From NCBI GenBank assembly GCA_023053575.1, contig JAKZAP010000009.1, forward strand, positions 13,559,869-13,623,868: a DNA stretch of 64,000 nt, given 5' to 3'. The DNA comes from Branchinecta lynchi. Its lineage: Eukaryota > Arthropoda > Branchiopoda > Anostraca > Branchinectidae. Both the position numbers and the translations under genes were made by a program. The notes under the pieces are model-generated. The model saw only the letters and a program-made list of their open reading frames with translations. It was not told the DNA's origin and made no database searches. The number at the start of each line of letters is the position of its first letter. The first letter of the stretch is position 1. This document shows, one piece after another, positions 9,742-22,900 of the stretch.

Positions 9742-11016
9742 TTTGGGATCCCAAAACGTAAGTGGAGGGATACCTATGACATCGCAAAAGTTGTCCGTCC
9801 GTCCGTCTGTCCGTCCGTCTGTAAGCACGATAACTCTCGAAGGGAATGAGATATTTTGATGAAACTTGGTGTGAGGGTTCGTTGGGTCGTCGGACCAGTC
9901 AAGTTCGTAGATGGGCTTTGTAGCTCTACATTTAGGGGTGGGGGAGGGGATTCAAATTAAGGGACAAACAAAATGTTTTGAAACAGCTAATGTGATAGTC
10001 GATTATGGGGTAAGAAGACATGCTGAACACGATGGTGAAAACCATTTTGTCATCGGACAAGTAGTTCGCCCGGAATCCGGCCAAAACCGGAAAGTTTGTT
10101 GAAAGTAAAAGTTTTATTTGAAGTTGATTAGATGTTCGATTTAGGGGTAGGAAAACATGCTGAAGACGATGGTGAAAATTATTTTCTCGACGGACAAGTA
10201 TTTCGCCCGGAATCCGGCCCAAACCGGAAAGTTTGTTGAAAGTAAAAGTTTTATTTGAAGTTGATTAGATGTTCGATTTAGAGGTAGGAAGACATGCTGA
10301 AGACGATGGTGAAAACTATTTTCTCGACGGACAAGTATTTCGACCGGAATCCTGCCCAAACCGGAAAGTTTGTCAAAATTAAAAGTTTTATTTGGAGTTG
10401 ATTAGATGTTCGATTTAGGGCAAGAAGACATGCTGAACACTTATGTGAAAACAAGTTTCTACCCGCACATGTATAGTTCGTCCGGAATCCGGCCAAAACC
10501 GGAAAACTGTTGGAAGTCAAAGTTTTATTTCTAGTTGATTAGATAAGCGATTTAGGGGTAAGAAGAGATGCTGAGTCCCTGTATGACAATCATATTATAC
10601 CCGGACATATAGTTCGACCGGAATCCGGCTGGAATCGGAAAATTTGTTATAAGCTAAATTTCTATTTGAAGTTGATTAGATGTTCATTACTGGGGAAAGA
10701 AGATACCCTGATTTCGTCTTTGAGCTTTCTTTTTTCGCCGGACAAGTAGTGTGGAGTTCGGCCGGAACCGGGAAATTAGCAGAAGTGGCAGGAAGTTTTC
10801 GTCAAAACAGATATGATAGGGGTAAACACACATGCTGAATCCAAATCTGAACTTGGTTTTCTCAGGTGATTAGCTATTTTGCCTTAATCTGTTTCTGAAT
10901 TTTAATTGTAAAAATGTTCAAGGAGTCTGGCGAAGACTGGATCTGGCTAAGACAAGACCCTGTTGTCTGGATCAGATATTGAATTTTTGGGATCCCATCG
11001 AAACCTTTGGTCTTGT
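9742..11016 (+). mobile_element. Array-bearing insertion, copy 1
   Basis: The element begins TTTGGGATCCCAAAACGTAA, then ACATCGCAAAAGTTGTCCG and a short (GTCC)n run at 9789-9820. It carries about six diverged units of 133-141 bp marked by CCGGAATCCGGCC..ACCGG (near 10070, 10205, 10342, 10482, 10615, 10755). It ends GGGATCCCATCGAAACC then GGTCTTG. It inserted in a T-rich stretch of a dispersed repeat, with no clear target duplication. Open minus-strand frames across the array are a by-product of unit length and not a protein. Related copies are 29389-30546 and 38480-39004; a fragment lies at about 24949-25140. Confidence 0.75.
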
Positions 11017-11019
11017 TTT

Positions 11020-11190
11020 TGCTGTTCTCAGAATATGAAGTTATTGGAGCCAACGACGATGCACGACAGATTAGAGTTTCCCTTAGGACGTGCTCTATCG
11101 CTAGTGGTGCTAGTGTCGCTGCTACTCGAGCTCGTACTCGAGTGTGTGTCACTTTCTTCAGTTCTTGGCGCTACTCTCTAATGTTATTTT
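11020..11190 (+). repeat. Dispersed repeat, right half
   Basis: CAGAATATGAAG through AGTGTCGCTGCTA and TCTTGGCGCTACT matches 17398-17545. It is the continuation of the repeat at 9588. Confidence 0.8.
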
Positions 11191-11463
11191 GCTCTGGACC
11201 GGGCACTAGAACTGGAAGGCACCTTCCAACTTTGATTAAAAACGCAACTTGTGTGGTTTTACCTCACTCCTTATGTAGCGTGTAAAAATCGAAAACGTAA
11301 AAAGAGACACTACTAAGAGGGAAGCAAACAACATAAAATTATTCCTTCGCCCATATACTCTCAACTCTTTTGTTAACAGTGACAATAGAAAAGAAATTCC
11401 AAGTCAGTGACTGCGATACCGTTAGCGCAATCTAGAAAACTAAATGACACAGATTTTCGGAAC

Positions 11464-11468
11464 AAAAA
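11464..11468 (-). terminator. Pol III terminator of tRNA-His
   Basis: Five T on the minus strand, about 6 nt beyond the tRNA 3' end, the usual RNA polymerase III stop signal. Confidence 0.8.
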
Positions 11469-11473
11469 GTCCG

Positions 11474-11545
11474 TGCCGTGACCAGGATTCGAACCTGGGT
11501 TACTGCGGCCACAACGCAGGGTCCTAACCACTAGACGATCACGGC
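11474..11545 (-). tRNA. tRNA-His (anticodon GTG)
   Basis: A canonical 72-nt cloverleaf on the minus strand. The acceptor arms GCCGTGA and TCACGGC pair fully, with A as discriminator. The D arm includes the TCTAGTGGTTAGGA stretch, the anticodon arm CTGCG-TTGTGGC-CGCAG places GTG at 11510-11512, and the T arm contains the B box GGTTCGAATCC. There is no intron. It carries histidine in cytosolic translation; the extra G at position -1 of tRNA-His is normally added after transcription. The internal A and B boxes are intact and a T5 terminator follows, so it is probably functional. It stands alone between repeats, about 2.1 kb past the PGM3 stop. Confidence 0.97.
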
Positions 11546-11682
11546 TATACGGGATGGTAACTCAGAGCCTCGTTTGTAGTTGAAACTTTTTATTTCCCAA
11601 CTCGGAAAGTACCACATCCCAAAAATTACATGCGACAACAAACACACCCAAAAATATATCAGGAAGATCACAGAAACGTAGA

Positions 11683-11830
11683 ATTCCTTCAGCTGAAGCC
11701 GACTGCGAATCGCATGTCTGGTGGTGCTTAACCGACAAGGCCAGCTGGAATGTTTCGGACGTCTGTATAGTCTTTAGATATTTCGGCCCTCCTTTGCAAG
11801 GTCTTCTTCAGGTCGAAGCAAAAATGAGAA
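11683..11830 (-). repeat. Foldback-family copy with hammerhead-like core
   Basis: CCTTCAGCTGAAGCCGACTG resembles the family end at 420 (TTCAGCCCAAGCTGACTG). The minus strand from about 11817 reads CTGAAGA, a decayed helix, then GAAATATC. Only one arm is clear. Confidence 0.65.
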
Positions 11831-13285
11831 CTTTCTGTCTAAAATATTCCAAATATAAAATTTCAGCCAGGAAAACATCCTGTTTGCTCCATTATGACTA
11901 TTATTAGCACAATTACTAATTGTTTCAGCACCACCAAATACAGAATAATACTTCGCATTACGAAAAATTGCACTAGCCACGATTAACTTTTTGTTCGCCA
12001 CCATCACAATATTTTTAAATTTTTTTTTAATAATAACAACAATATATAATATATTCGCAAACTGGACGGCCGTTAAGCCTCTACACCTTCTGGTACACCT
12101 TAAGCATCGCCAAAACTCTCAGGAAGAAGGAAGGAGCTTCAACCGGATACAGGACCGACTTCCCACAGTTTCGGGAACGCGAGGAAATCAGGAAACTTTT
12201 TAGAGCTAGCGGCCTCTGGACGTTTCGTGAAGACAACAAAATTAGCTCGCTAGAAGTTTTTGTCTAATAATACTTACTATAATCGAGGAACTGCCCACTC
12301 GCAACTTTGTTGTTCAAGGAAATGCCCGGTGTCGACTGCCACGTGTTAGAATATTAAAATCAGCGAGAATCACCATATTTACGGGCTCTGAAAGCTGAGT
12401 CGCCTAATCCATGGCCGGCATTAATGTCGAGGAAGGCTGTACATCAAGTACCGGGGAGTGGGAAACCTCTAGCATATAATCAAAACTTTATCTTTTGGGA
12501 CAGTTGTCTAAAAGCTCGATTTCCTTGACGAGAAGAGGCGACGTTAATCACAACAGCAACACAAATCTATCACATTAAAGAAAGGCAGATGGCGACCGAG
12601 AATATGACAATAAAAAAGACAGTCTACAATTTCCCCTGGTCCGTAGACAATACAAAAATAGTATATCCTTTTGAAATGTATAAAGAATACAGCGCTCGAA
12701 TTTAATCCACCACGCATGATGTAGAAAAGGAATGCATGACCGTACAAGAATATCGTACATAGGCTCGAGCATAGGCTACAGCAGTTTTGTATTTATTTGT
12801 GTTTATACTATGGGCTTGGCTGGAAAATTATTGCTCCTAAATTATAACTTAAGTATGCATTTAGAGGGTGCTGAAGCTTTGAGCGGGACGCAAAAACCGA
12901 AAAAATGGTCCCCAAGAGGCCGATTTTTTAAAATCTAAAGTTGCGATCCAATATATCCGAAACAAATCTGCGAAAAAAAATCCAGCTGATTAATTCGTTT
13001 AACACCAAAATATATCTGCGCGTTTTTCAGGGAATTAAACAATTTCGGAAAAAAGGAAAAAAAGGAGGAAAGCGAGTGCGGCATACATTTCTCCGTCTAA
13101 TACGACGGATACCATACTGTCAGAAGTTTCACAACAGATAACACAACGATGCGCGGTTTCAACAGCGGTTTCAAGGGGCGCAGTTTCAACAGATAAACTT
13201 GGGATGATACATGTTATGATTTTCCAACGTTATGCATAACAAGCATGCTGGGAAGAGCCGAAAACCGACGAAAATATGGTTTATA
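11831..13285. other. No gene recognised
   Basis: AT-rich, with several short open frames, none recognisable and none with paired splice sites. A minus-strand AATAAA at about 12788-12794 is too far from the PGM3 stop to assign. Confidence 0.4.
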
Positions 13286-13412
13286 TTTGACGGTGCAAAA
13301 CGGAGTCAGCTACATTTTACTAGAGCTATATTTCGGCCCTTCTTGGCAAGGGTCCTCTTCATGCCCAAGCTCTAATAAAATGTAGCTGACTTATCCGTTT
13401 TGCACCGTCAAA
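13286..13412. repeat. Compact foldback-family copy (127 bp)
   Basis: The inverted ends TTTGACGGTGCAAAACGGA and TCCGTTTTGCACCGTCAAA flank a single minus-strand core (CATGAAGA..GCCGAAAT). The right-hand flank ATGATTCGCAGTCAGCTTGG continues the family end seen at 423-450 in inverted form. Confidence 0.85.
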
Positions 13413-13663
13413 CATGATTCGCAGTCAGCTTGGGTGAAGGAATATGAAACACATTCGCTAACTTTTCCGGTACCATGATGACGAACAAAAAATCCAGCAG
13501 ATGTTTTCGGCTCTCCTTGTATGGATAACGTCTTAAATCTGTAACTTTCAAAATCATAACAGATAACATCCTAAGTTTTACCTGTTGAAACCCCGCATCC
13601 TTATGTTATCTGTTATGAAACTTTCGACAGTACAACAATCACAACCGTATCACAACCATTCGA

Positions 13664-13924
13664 TTAACACCTAGGCCTATGCGGTTTTTCTCCCACTCCT
13701 CCAGCCAGATTAAATACTAACATAGCAACTTCGTATGCTAACATATCAGCTGCGTACTGAATATTTGCCTCTGCGTAAACGCGGACAACGTCCTCCGTTC
13801 CGGACGGACGTACGAAGGCTCGTCCGTGAACGTGCTTTGCAGCTTGCGCTTCGATTTTAGGTTGAAGACCAGATGGCGTGACGCACACACGCTCGGCGTC
13901 AGTTGTGGTAATAACGTTCCGATC
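13664..13924 (-). CDS. PGM3: PGM3 exon 11 (stop codon)
   Basis: Begins [12 protein letters not shown] after acceptor TTTCAG, carries the C-terminal phosphate loop [10 protein letters not shown] and LAGGVGEKP, and stops with TAA at 13664-13666. No AATAAA is visible close downstream. Confidence 0.96.
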   Translation of the reverse strand, partial: DRNVITTTDAERVCVTPSGLQPKIEAQAAKHVHGRAFVRPSGTEDVVRVYAEANIQYAADMLAYEVAMLVFNLAGGVGEKPHRPRC

Positions 13925-16900
13925 CTGAAATTATCTATGCTTTAGTTCGACAAACATCAATCAAACAGTTCTGAAAGCAATCCAGACACAATTTATAATA
14001 ATAATACAACGCAACAATATTAGTGAATAGGCTCCTTGGGACTCTCCTTTTGCTGCAAGGAATGTTGGTTGCGTAAAGTTTTATTTGATGTTTAACATTT
14101 TGGGTACAAATAACTACCAACAGAAACGGCATTCGTCTCTACATAACTGACAAATGTTTAGTAATCGAACTGATCAGAGTTAAATCCCATAAATAATGCA
14201 CTTGAAACTACTGATCGATTCAGCGTTAACCGCATCTTCGGTAAGGCTGTTCCAAGGATCAACAATTTTGTTGCCAAGACCCCACTTAAAACGTCCTTGT
14301 GGAATCTTGATTTTGCAAGCTTGTACGCGTGCCCCCGATGATGACGGTTAATGCCGAATCTTCATTAAATCGGTAATTTCAAAGTTGTCTTAACTTCCAT
14401 TAGCTGATTTGAACGTTTCAATCAAGTCTGCTCTAAAAATCCTTATGCGATGAAGGGAAGGCACAACTTGGCTAATCTCGCTTGGTAGGGGAGATCGCCT
14501 AGTCTGGTACGAACTTGGTAGCTCTCCGTTGAATTCTTTCGTAAGCCTCAATATCACAACTGTAATATGGCCTCAGTGTTTTCACTGCGGTATGGCCATA
14601 TCCAACGATCGGGCGGACCATCGACTTGGCACCTTGCTTAAATGTAAAGGTTCTTCGGATTACACCAAGGATTCTATTACACTTTTTCATGGTAAGGTTG
14701 AACGTTGACAAAAACGCAGATCCCCATCGATCAAACTAAACTTAAGAACGAACTAAAAGAGTTCCTATTACAAATACTGAAATCTGCCCATACTTGTTTT
14801 ATCGATACTATCTCTTTCCTTTTTCTTTACTAAGTTTGTTTCGCAGTTATCACCCAGGGCACTGTTATGTTAGGGCGGACTTGGCTTCAGTGTGTAACCT
14901 TGTTTGTGCTTAAATCAAAACATGAAATTTAAAAATTTCAAGATTTTATGCGAGGATTTGAAGATTTAACTTATTTTATAAATTTAAAAGATTTTTTCAA
15001 AATTAGTTTTTAAAGATTCTATGCGAGGATTTAAAGATTTTACGCGATCTTTAAATATTTAAAGATTTGCGAGGGTTCCATTATGTACAAGAAATAAAAG
15101 TTTGCGTTAACATGCAAAATTCTCGTCACTACGGGAAAATCTGCACGTAATCAAGAACAATTAATCCAACAGAACCTCCGTTTTTGGTCCCATGCATTGA
15201 CTATGGATAGCCCGGGAAAACTGAGCGGAGCCAGTGGTACTTGCTGAGCTTGAGTTGATACCCGTCTACTTCCCTCTTCGCCGCTGCGCACATCAGAGGA
15301 AGAACTGTAGCAGCCGCAGAGGACCCGCTCTGCAGCGCGTCACACGTGGGGTCACAATGGTAGACAACCAATCGGAGGTTACTCTAGAAATTTCTTCTCC
15401 GGGGCCCTACTGCGATTCAGCTGTTTGTAGAGGTAAGGAATTGTGATGTTCCGCGTATCTCCTACCTTCCGCTCGTTTACATCAGGTATTATTGATTTAA
15501 CGATGAATCAGAATAACCAAAAAGAAGCTTACGTTTTTATCAAACTGTTAGAATGCAAAAATCGTAACGTTCAAATATTACACAGGGTATCGAGAATATA
15601 TTCGACTCCGCATGGTTGTATTACAGAGATAGGGAGACCGAGGTTCCTGCGATTATTTGTTCATGTGTGCCTTTTTTACGTCTATGTTTAAGAGTGCCTA
15701 ATTTTTGTATGTAATGTTTTGCAACTGCACATTAGTCAAGAGCTACGAAAGTTGTATAATAAACCACTCTCTCTCTTCTGATGCGTCAAAATAGCGAAGG
15801 AGGAAATTCGCATCCGACTGAAAAATCGCACGGTGTGAGCAAGTATCTTAGTTGGACAGATGTCAATAGCTGTGTTCGTTTTCGTCGTTCGGTTCGCCGT
15901 TCCAACCGTCGTTCTACTACAAGCTTTTTCTTTACAACGCCGTTCATGAACGTCGTTGAACTGCCGACGAACTGCACACGACGAACTGAGCCGGAAATCA
16001 GTTTCAGCATCTCCGTTCAGTAATTAGGCGCGAATTTTCGAAATTCTCGACAAAACAAATTGAAGTTGTAAACCGAGTTTAAAAACAATGGTCATGTTAT
16101 GCTAAAATACACTTTAGTACTTTATTATAGCTGCTGCTGCAATATTAAAGTTTAACTGAAAAGCCAACTTATTTTTATACCTTTGATTTGAATACACTGA
16201 ATTATTTTGACTCCTGTAAGCGATTTTTGTTTTTTTCGTCACGTAGTCTAGTAGTGACGTTGGGAATCTCCGCTGGTTGTTCGACAAAGAAACTTATGAC
16301 GAGCCGCGGAAAATTTGAATGTCTGCAAAAGTGTGCGTTGAATGGCAAACAAAGTGAAGATTTTGAAATGTTCGATTCCAGACTGCAGAATCACATCGGA
16401 AGATAGCCCTTTATTCCCTGCTACCCCGTAAAGGTTTCCTTTGTGGAAGGACCCAGTAAACAGAGAGCTAAACATTTCAAACATAGAGGTACGTCCGTAT
16501 AGAGGTACAACAGTTATGGAAGAGAAATTGCGTCAGCTAAAATTCAATAATCGTGGATAACAAAGCAACGAAGTAACGCGTTTTTGTCGGTAGCCTAATT
16601 AAGTGAAAATATGATGGGTAATCAGACTGTTGTATCTTAGCCCTATTCTGTTAACCTTTAAGTTAGTTCGACTATTACCGTTTTCGTATCAACGTCTTCG
16701 TGAAACGAAGTTGTAGAACGTGCCGAAGAACGTAGTGAAAATATTCCGATCGTAACAACGAACGACGAAAACGAACACGGCTAATCTAGCAGCATTTGTC
16801 CTTCAGGTGGCATTTTATGAGATGCTGTCCAAGACTGAAACGGAATGATGGTTAGAAAAGGTAAGCAAACAAGCAGAGAACTCACCTTCACATTGACCTT

Positions 16901-19900
16901 GAGCTGTCTGTTTGGTAAGTCAGTATAGACCTTGTCCCAGTCCGCGACTGACCAGCCCTTTGCATGTAGAATGGATTCAACCAAAAGGATATCAGAGATC
17001 GCGTCTCCAACTGTCTGGTTGATGACGTCAGTGAGCTCAGAGAGACGGACGACTGCGTCACGCTGCTCCTCGGTCAGGCTGAAAAAAGTGTACTCAATGA
17101 GCTTCCACGAACATTCAGAGGCAGCGCGAAGATGAAACAGTTAAAGTTTAGCTGAAGAGACAGCTTTTTTTCAATTCTGTCGTTTGAATCAGAGCAAAAG
17201 AACACTAAGGAGTAGCGCCAAGACCTATGCTTCTCATGCTTTGCAAACGGGCGATATTCGTTGCGCCGCCCACTATATAAGCTTGCGGCATTTAAAACGA
17301 GACAAACTTACGGGTCAAGACATTTCTAGTAAAGCAAAGGTGCGGTCTGCGCACACCAAGGAAACAATGGAGGCTGTATCACTTTTTTCCTGTGTTCACA
17401 ATATGAAGCTACCGGAGCCAGCGCAGATGAACGGCTGAATGAGTTTAAGCAGGGACGTTCTCTTTCGCCAGTTTTGCTTATAGTGTCGCTGCTATTCGAC
17501 TGTGTGTCACTTTTTTAAAGTCTTGGCGCTACTTTCTAGTGTTATTTTGCTCTGCTGCTACGGCAGCTTATTTTTACATCTGATGTTTGAATACACTGAA
17601 TTATTTCAACTCACTGAAGGGATTTTGATTTTTTTTTTCACCTGGGACTCTAGTAATAACATTCAGAATGTCCGCTGCTTGAACGACAAGCCAAAATTTA
17701 CCCAGACGTGGAAAATCTGAATTTAAAGTTTGACTGAAAAGGCAGCTTATTTTTACATCTGATATTTGAATACACTTAAGTATTGTGACTCATTTAAGGA
17801 TTTTTGTTTCTTCACTTGTGGCTCTGGCAATAATGTTCCCAATGTGAACGTGTCTGAAAGCTCCGAAACGAACGGAAATGCTGAATTAATTCAGGATTTT
17901 ATGCAGCATTCTTTTTTCGGACTTAAATTTTCGCTCAGTTAATGCAGCATTAATTCAGCATAAAATTCATCGAAAAGTCCAGCTAAGATGCTAAATTTTA
18001 TGCTGAATTTTCAAGAAGAAACTGGGGAGCACGGCGGTTCTCCCAGAAGCTTACTAGAATCTTTTGACTGAAATCACTTTTCCTCGGTTCTTGTTACCTT
18101 TTATTCTTATTTTTGTATTGTTTGTTTCGCTGGACGTGTCAACTGGTGGTGTTGGGGACCGGGTACTGACGGGGGAATGCGCATATTTCCATTTGTATGA
18201 ATGGCATGTAGTGAAGTATAAATGTTGTATTTATTTAAAGAAGTATTTCCATCCCGTGCATTCCGAATTTGTCTTCTCGGCCGGGCTCTGGACATTTTGT
18301 TATTTACTTTTTTATTAAAAAGAACCTGAACCTGAACCTTTTTCTTTCTAGAACAAATTGCCACACAAAATTTTCGTAATGTTATCTAGGTCGAATTCCC
18401 GTCTGTGAGTCATCCTTTATATAGCTGATTCTTTTCTTCTTCCCAACTTAAATTTCGGTATTCTAGAAGTGTCAGAGAAGAAATAAAGACAGCTGTTCGG
18501 ACAAAAATAAATAAGTATGCAGCATTAAATGCAGCTTTTACAGCACTAAAAAACTTTCGGACACGTTCTGTGCGACAAGCCAAAATTCATCCAAAATTCA
18601 TTCAAATTTCAGCAAAGGCCTGTATTTTCACGGCTAAAGATGCTGACGTCGGAACAGTTACGCCTGTAGAAAAGTAGGAAAACGATTCTAGGATGTCTAG
18701 CAACTAAGCTACCACTTTTATTTTATATTTCGGCAATGGCTTATATTTGTAGTTGGTTAATACCTCAAGCCTAGATGGACAGGCACACAGATGTACCACA
18801 AATCCAAAAGAATAAGCTCATTCGATGAAAACGATTAGTAATGGATAACGGCCAAACGAAGTAACACATTTTCATCGGGCTTTCAGGCCTATTTAATGTA
18901 CATATAACGCCAATGCAACCTACTTCCGTAACAACATTCATTAGTTCTTATAGCCGGATTTTCATGTTACATTCTAAGCCTGCTAATGACAGCTCACTAT
19001 TCTCTGCACTTGCCATGATTCACTATTTTCCATGCGGATTCTGCTCCCGACGAAGGTTCGCGTATCATGCTATTTACGCGCAAAACTGGTTATTTGAATT
19101 TTGCCGAGTTTTGCTAGATGTCAATGGACCTGGGAAAAGGCCTGAAACGGTGAGTACTAAAATTGTTCGGTATTTGTTCGATAGTATAGAACTATGCGGT
19201 ATATTTACGGGGATTCGGTACTAGGTATACAGAGAAGGTATACAGAATCCCAAATATGCTATCGGTACAAATCTATTCGGTACAATGATTGGGCTTCGGT
19301 ATAATTGCCAGTATTCGGTAGTTATCACGAACTTGTGAGAGAATTTTGTGGTCTCGATTAGGCCAGTTGAAGTTGATTTTTTGTTCAGTAGTTGTTCTGC
19401 ACTATTCCAGTTTATTTCCCCCCCCCCTCCCCCTAGGGCAAAGTTACTTCTTGGGGTGGTTTGTCAAACGGATGTGTTTTATTTCTTTATTCAATAAATT
19501 TCTCTCTCTCTCAGAAGAGCCAAAGCATTTTTTTCAAATAGTTCTGAATACTGGAACTAAATAGTAAAGTAGTAAATAGTGCAAGATGTGCTTCAATGTT
19601 TAATCACTATCCAAACCGATGCAGTTTGCTATAGGGTACAGTTGTAAGTATCAGGCAAAAATGACCATACCTTGTGCTGTTGATAGCATCCTGGATTTTC
19701 TGGAGAGCGGCATCACTGAATATCACAGTTCCATGTCCGTTGGCCTACGGTTACGAAGAAAAGAAGATAACATGAGATGTCGAAGCAGTAAGGACCCACT
19801 AAATCATATTTATCTCAAATATGGCTTAGACAAATATATTCATTGTCTTTGTCAGCTTTGCAAGTTGTTTACAACGCGGGTTTTCCATTGGCTAAGCGAA

Positions 19901-22900
19901 GTAGTGTCAGTGGTGCAATGGTTGAAAAAGAGTTGCTACCCTAAAAGAGCTGTTTCGCTCAAAAGGCAAAGATATCAAAACGGAAGAAAGAAAAGAAAAA
20001 AGACCATCGGGATATGGCTATGTCACGTTATTATTACGAGACGAATTTTGTAGAGGATTCCACCCAAGTCTATTACTGCTGCAATTTTTTTCAAAGTTAC
20101 TGAACTGACAGAGACACTTATAGTACAACTAAAGGGATGTATGTACCCTTAAAGCATAACTTAAGCCCCATAGTGCGTGGTATGGTGCTTGTGCTATTGA
20201 TGGGGAATCTCCAGTTGCTTCCGTTTAGGTCAAATACTGGCGAGAAACTGACAGGATGAAAGTTCCCTCTTCTAGCTCAGTCCCTTGTTTCCGACTCCCT
20301 CACCTGTTAACAAACCGTTAAAGTTCTTTTTCGGATCCAAAGAGGAGCCGCTTTGGCAGACCGGAAAAATTGATAGAGACACTGCGGGGATCGACTGAAA
20401 AGAGGCACAGCAAGGCACGGCACGGCCCCGGAGGCACGAGTAATAAAAAGAGACTAGCAAGTAGTAGAAGTAGACAAGTAAGTGAGAGTTCGTAACTCCA
20501 GAGCACGTTAGAACATTGTTGCTGCCCCTCACTGTGAAGCCTGAAAGGGCCATTTTTGTTTTCCTTGCCTCGTTTTCCTTGCCTCTCCCTACACTGCGTC
20601 GTGCCGTGCCTCTCTTTAGTCGATCCCGACACTGCGCTCTACAGACTATTATAACTGTTATTTGTACTACAATTAGCCTAGGCCTACTAAAAATAAACCT
20701 TCGAACTTACCTCAAAATACACACCGATATCGAACTCAGTAGCTTTATGATGCAAGTGCTTTATTCCGGTTGGAACACAGGCAACTGGGATTTTCAGCGT
20801 TTCGCTAATGTACCGCGTAGAACTTCCGTTGGCATAGGCAGTTTGAACGAGACCCAAATTAAGGGACAGACCCGTGCTTGAGACAAGCTCTTGTAGGAAT
20901 GCAGCAACTGTAGAAATAAAATAAACTTAAAGGACCTGTCTTACCTATAATAGGCCTACTAATGCAACATATAATACTACAATACTAATAATTGTTGTTG
21001 TTTGTATTTTTTTTCTTTACTTTCTTCCTTCATTTCTTTTTGTTCTTCCTTTTCAGTTTTCTTCTCTTTTTTTGAAAAAGTACCGTATGTGGAAATTAAT
21101 ATAAAGTGAAGTTATTTTTTTGTTTGCTTTTTGAAAGCCCCCACAGGCCCATTCGGGCTATCAGCTACATTTATAAAGGATATTAAACGCGAATTCATGT
21201 AGTTTAGCATGTGAAAGTTGGTTTGTATAATAAAGAGTATTAAACTAAAAACTAAACTACTAATGAAATCTTCTTCCATAATCACTCCATGTATTTCTAA
21301 ACCCTGGATACCCCAATTTCGTACGGTACATTCTTACCCCTCTAACAAAACCACGCTGATTTTCTCACTTGCCGTGTTTTGCTACCTTCGATGTGTATCA
21401 ATCTGTCGACGGTTGTCTGCAAAAACTATTCCATCAGAAAAACCGGTTATGTAAATTGTTTCCCCATTTACGCTACAAGTCAACGGGTCTCGGAAAAGAC
21501 TTAAAACAGCCAAAACCGTGGCTTATTTGTTGAAAGCACAGCACAGTTTTAAAGTATTCAAACATTTTAAAAAACAAATAGTGCGAGGGGTTCTTTAACC
21601 CTTGCTGTTTGAGGGGCTGGGTTCTTGCAGCTGAAGATGATATGTTGAAGGGTAGCTCCCTTGTTGAATTATAAGATTTTGAAATCCCCGCCTTTCTCTA
21701 TTGTTTCTTTTCGTACCTACGACTTTTTAGCGCTTTTTGGGCATAGCCGAGTTTTGAAATTCACGCCTCAAACTTCACTGAAAGCTTCACGGTCCGTCAA
21801 CAACTCGTTCACAAATACGGACATTAAAAGCTTCAAAGTATTATTATTAATTTTGGAAGGCATGGTATACCATCAAGTTCCACCTTCTGTTTTAACCAAG
21901 CGTGTTAAATTTTCAAATATTTTGCGGCCAGCCGCGACAGGGAGGCTAAAAAGATTCAACAACTGGGAACAATACAATCGCTAACTTGTCTCGGACAGAT
22001 ATTTTTATTTTTTAAACGATAATTCTGAGCCATTTCATCTTGACAAGATCATTTCTAGTAAGAAAAGTTTAACCGAAAAGGGCTGGGATACGACAATTTA
22101 GTTACCCATCACTTGTTCACATAAATTGGCTTGAAGACCCGTTGAAAAAGCGTTACTTCGTTGCCGCGGTATTCAGGAATAGTCGGTTTTCAACTAGTGG
22201 AATATACGTGTGATTTGTGGTACTTTTATGCGCTTGTATTTTTGTTTTATGCCTTACGAGAAATATTTATGATTTTTTTTGGTTTGTCTAAGCAATCTTC
22301 ACCGATCTTCACCATTGCCCACTGACAAGCCCCGTTTGTGTTGAGATTAAAATTTCCTGCGCCATAGTAGGATTTACGCTGTGGGGACGGCCGCAGATAT
22401 TCTGAACGTCATAACTAGAGCAGATAGTGGGAAATAAAAAATCCCTGTGCAAAATCGAAATTATTCAGTGTGTTAAGTTAAATGACACAAAATAAGTTTG
22501 TTTTTCAGTTAAACTTTAACAAAGCTGGGAAACCCCAGTTAGCACTCGTGGTCTCTCGTGCTTCGCGGTCCTTACTTCTATCTGTTGTGCGGTAAAATGA
22601 ATGAATGTATTTTCCATTTAATGGTTGAGTGTCAGGAGTTAAAAGACCCGAGGAAGGAAATATTTGGGAAAATTATTTGGGGGGAGGAAAGGTTAAACAA
22701 ATTTTGAAAAGTAGAAATCTTACAGATATTAAAAATTTGGAAAGATTCCTAAAGGTAGCCATGATTCACAGGGAAAGTTTTTTGTAAATAGTGGTTGAGG
22801 TTATGGTTTCGTGTTGTTTCCATGGCCCTTTATGCTTTTACGGAAATAAATCTTAAATCTTATCTTACCTAGGGTGGCGATTTTATCTCCGTCAAGCATA

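Noticed and set aside
9932..10520. Overlapping minus-strand ORFs with a repeated GRIP.EILVRREN-like peptide
   Set aside because: They lie over the 135-bp tandem units; the frame stays open because of unit length, and no start, splice site or known domain supports a protein.
9780..10770. CRISPR-like array of spaced repeats
   Set aside because: Units are about 135 bp and diverged, with no short exact repeats and no cas genes; the genome is eukaryotic.
15234..15691. Two overlapping plus-strand ORFs
   Set aside because: They lie inside PGM3 intron 10 with no domain, and codon content looks random.
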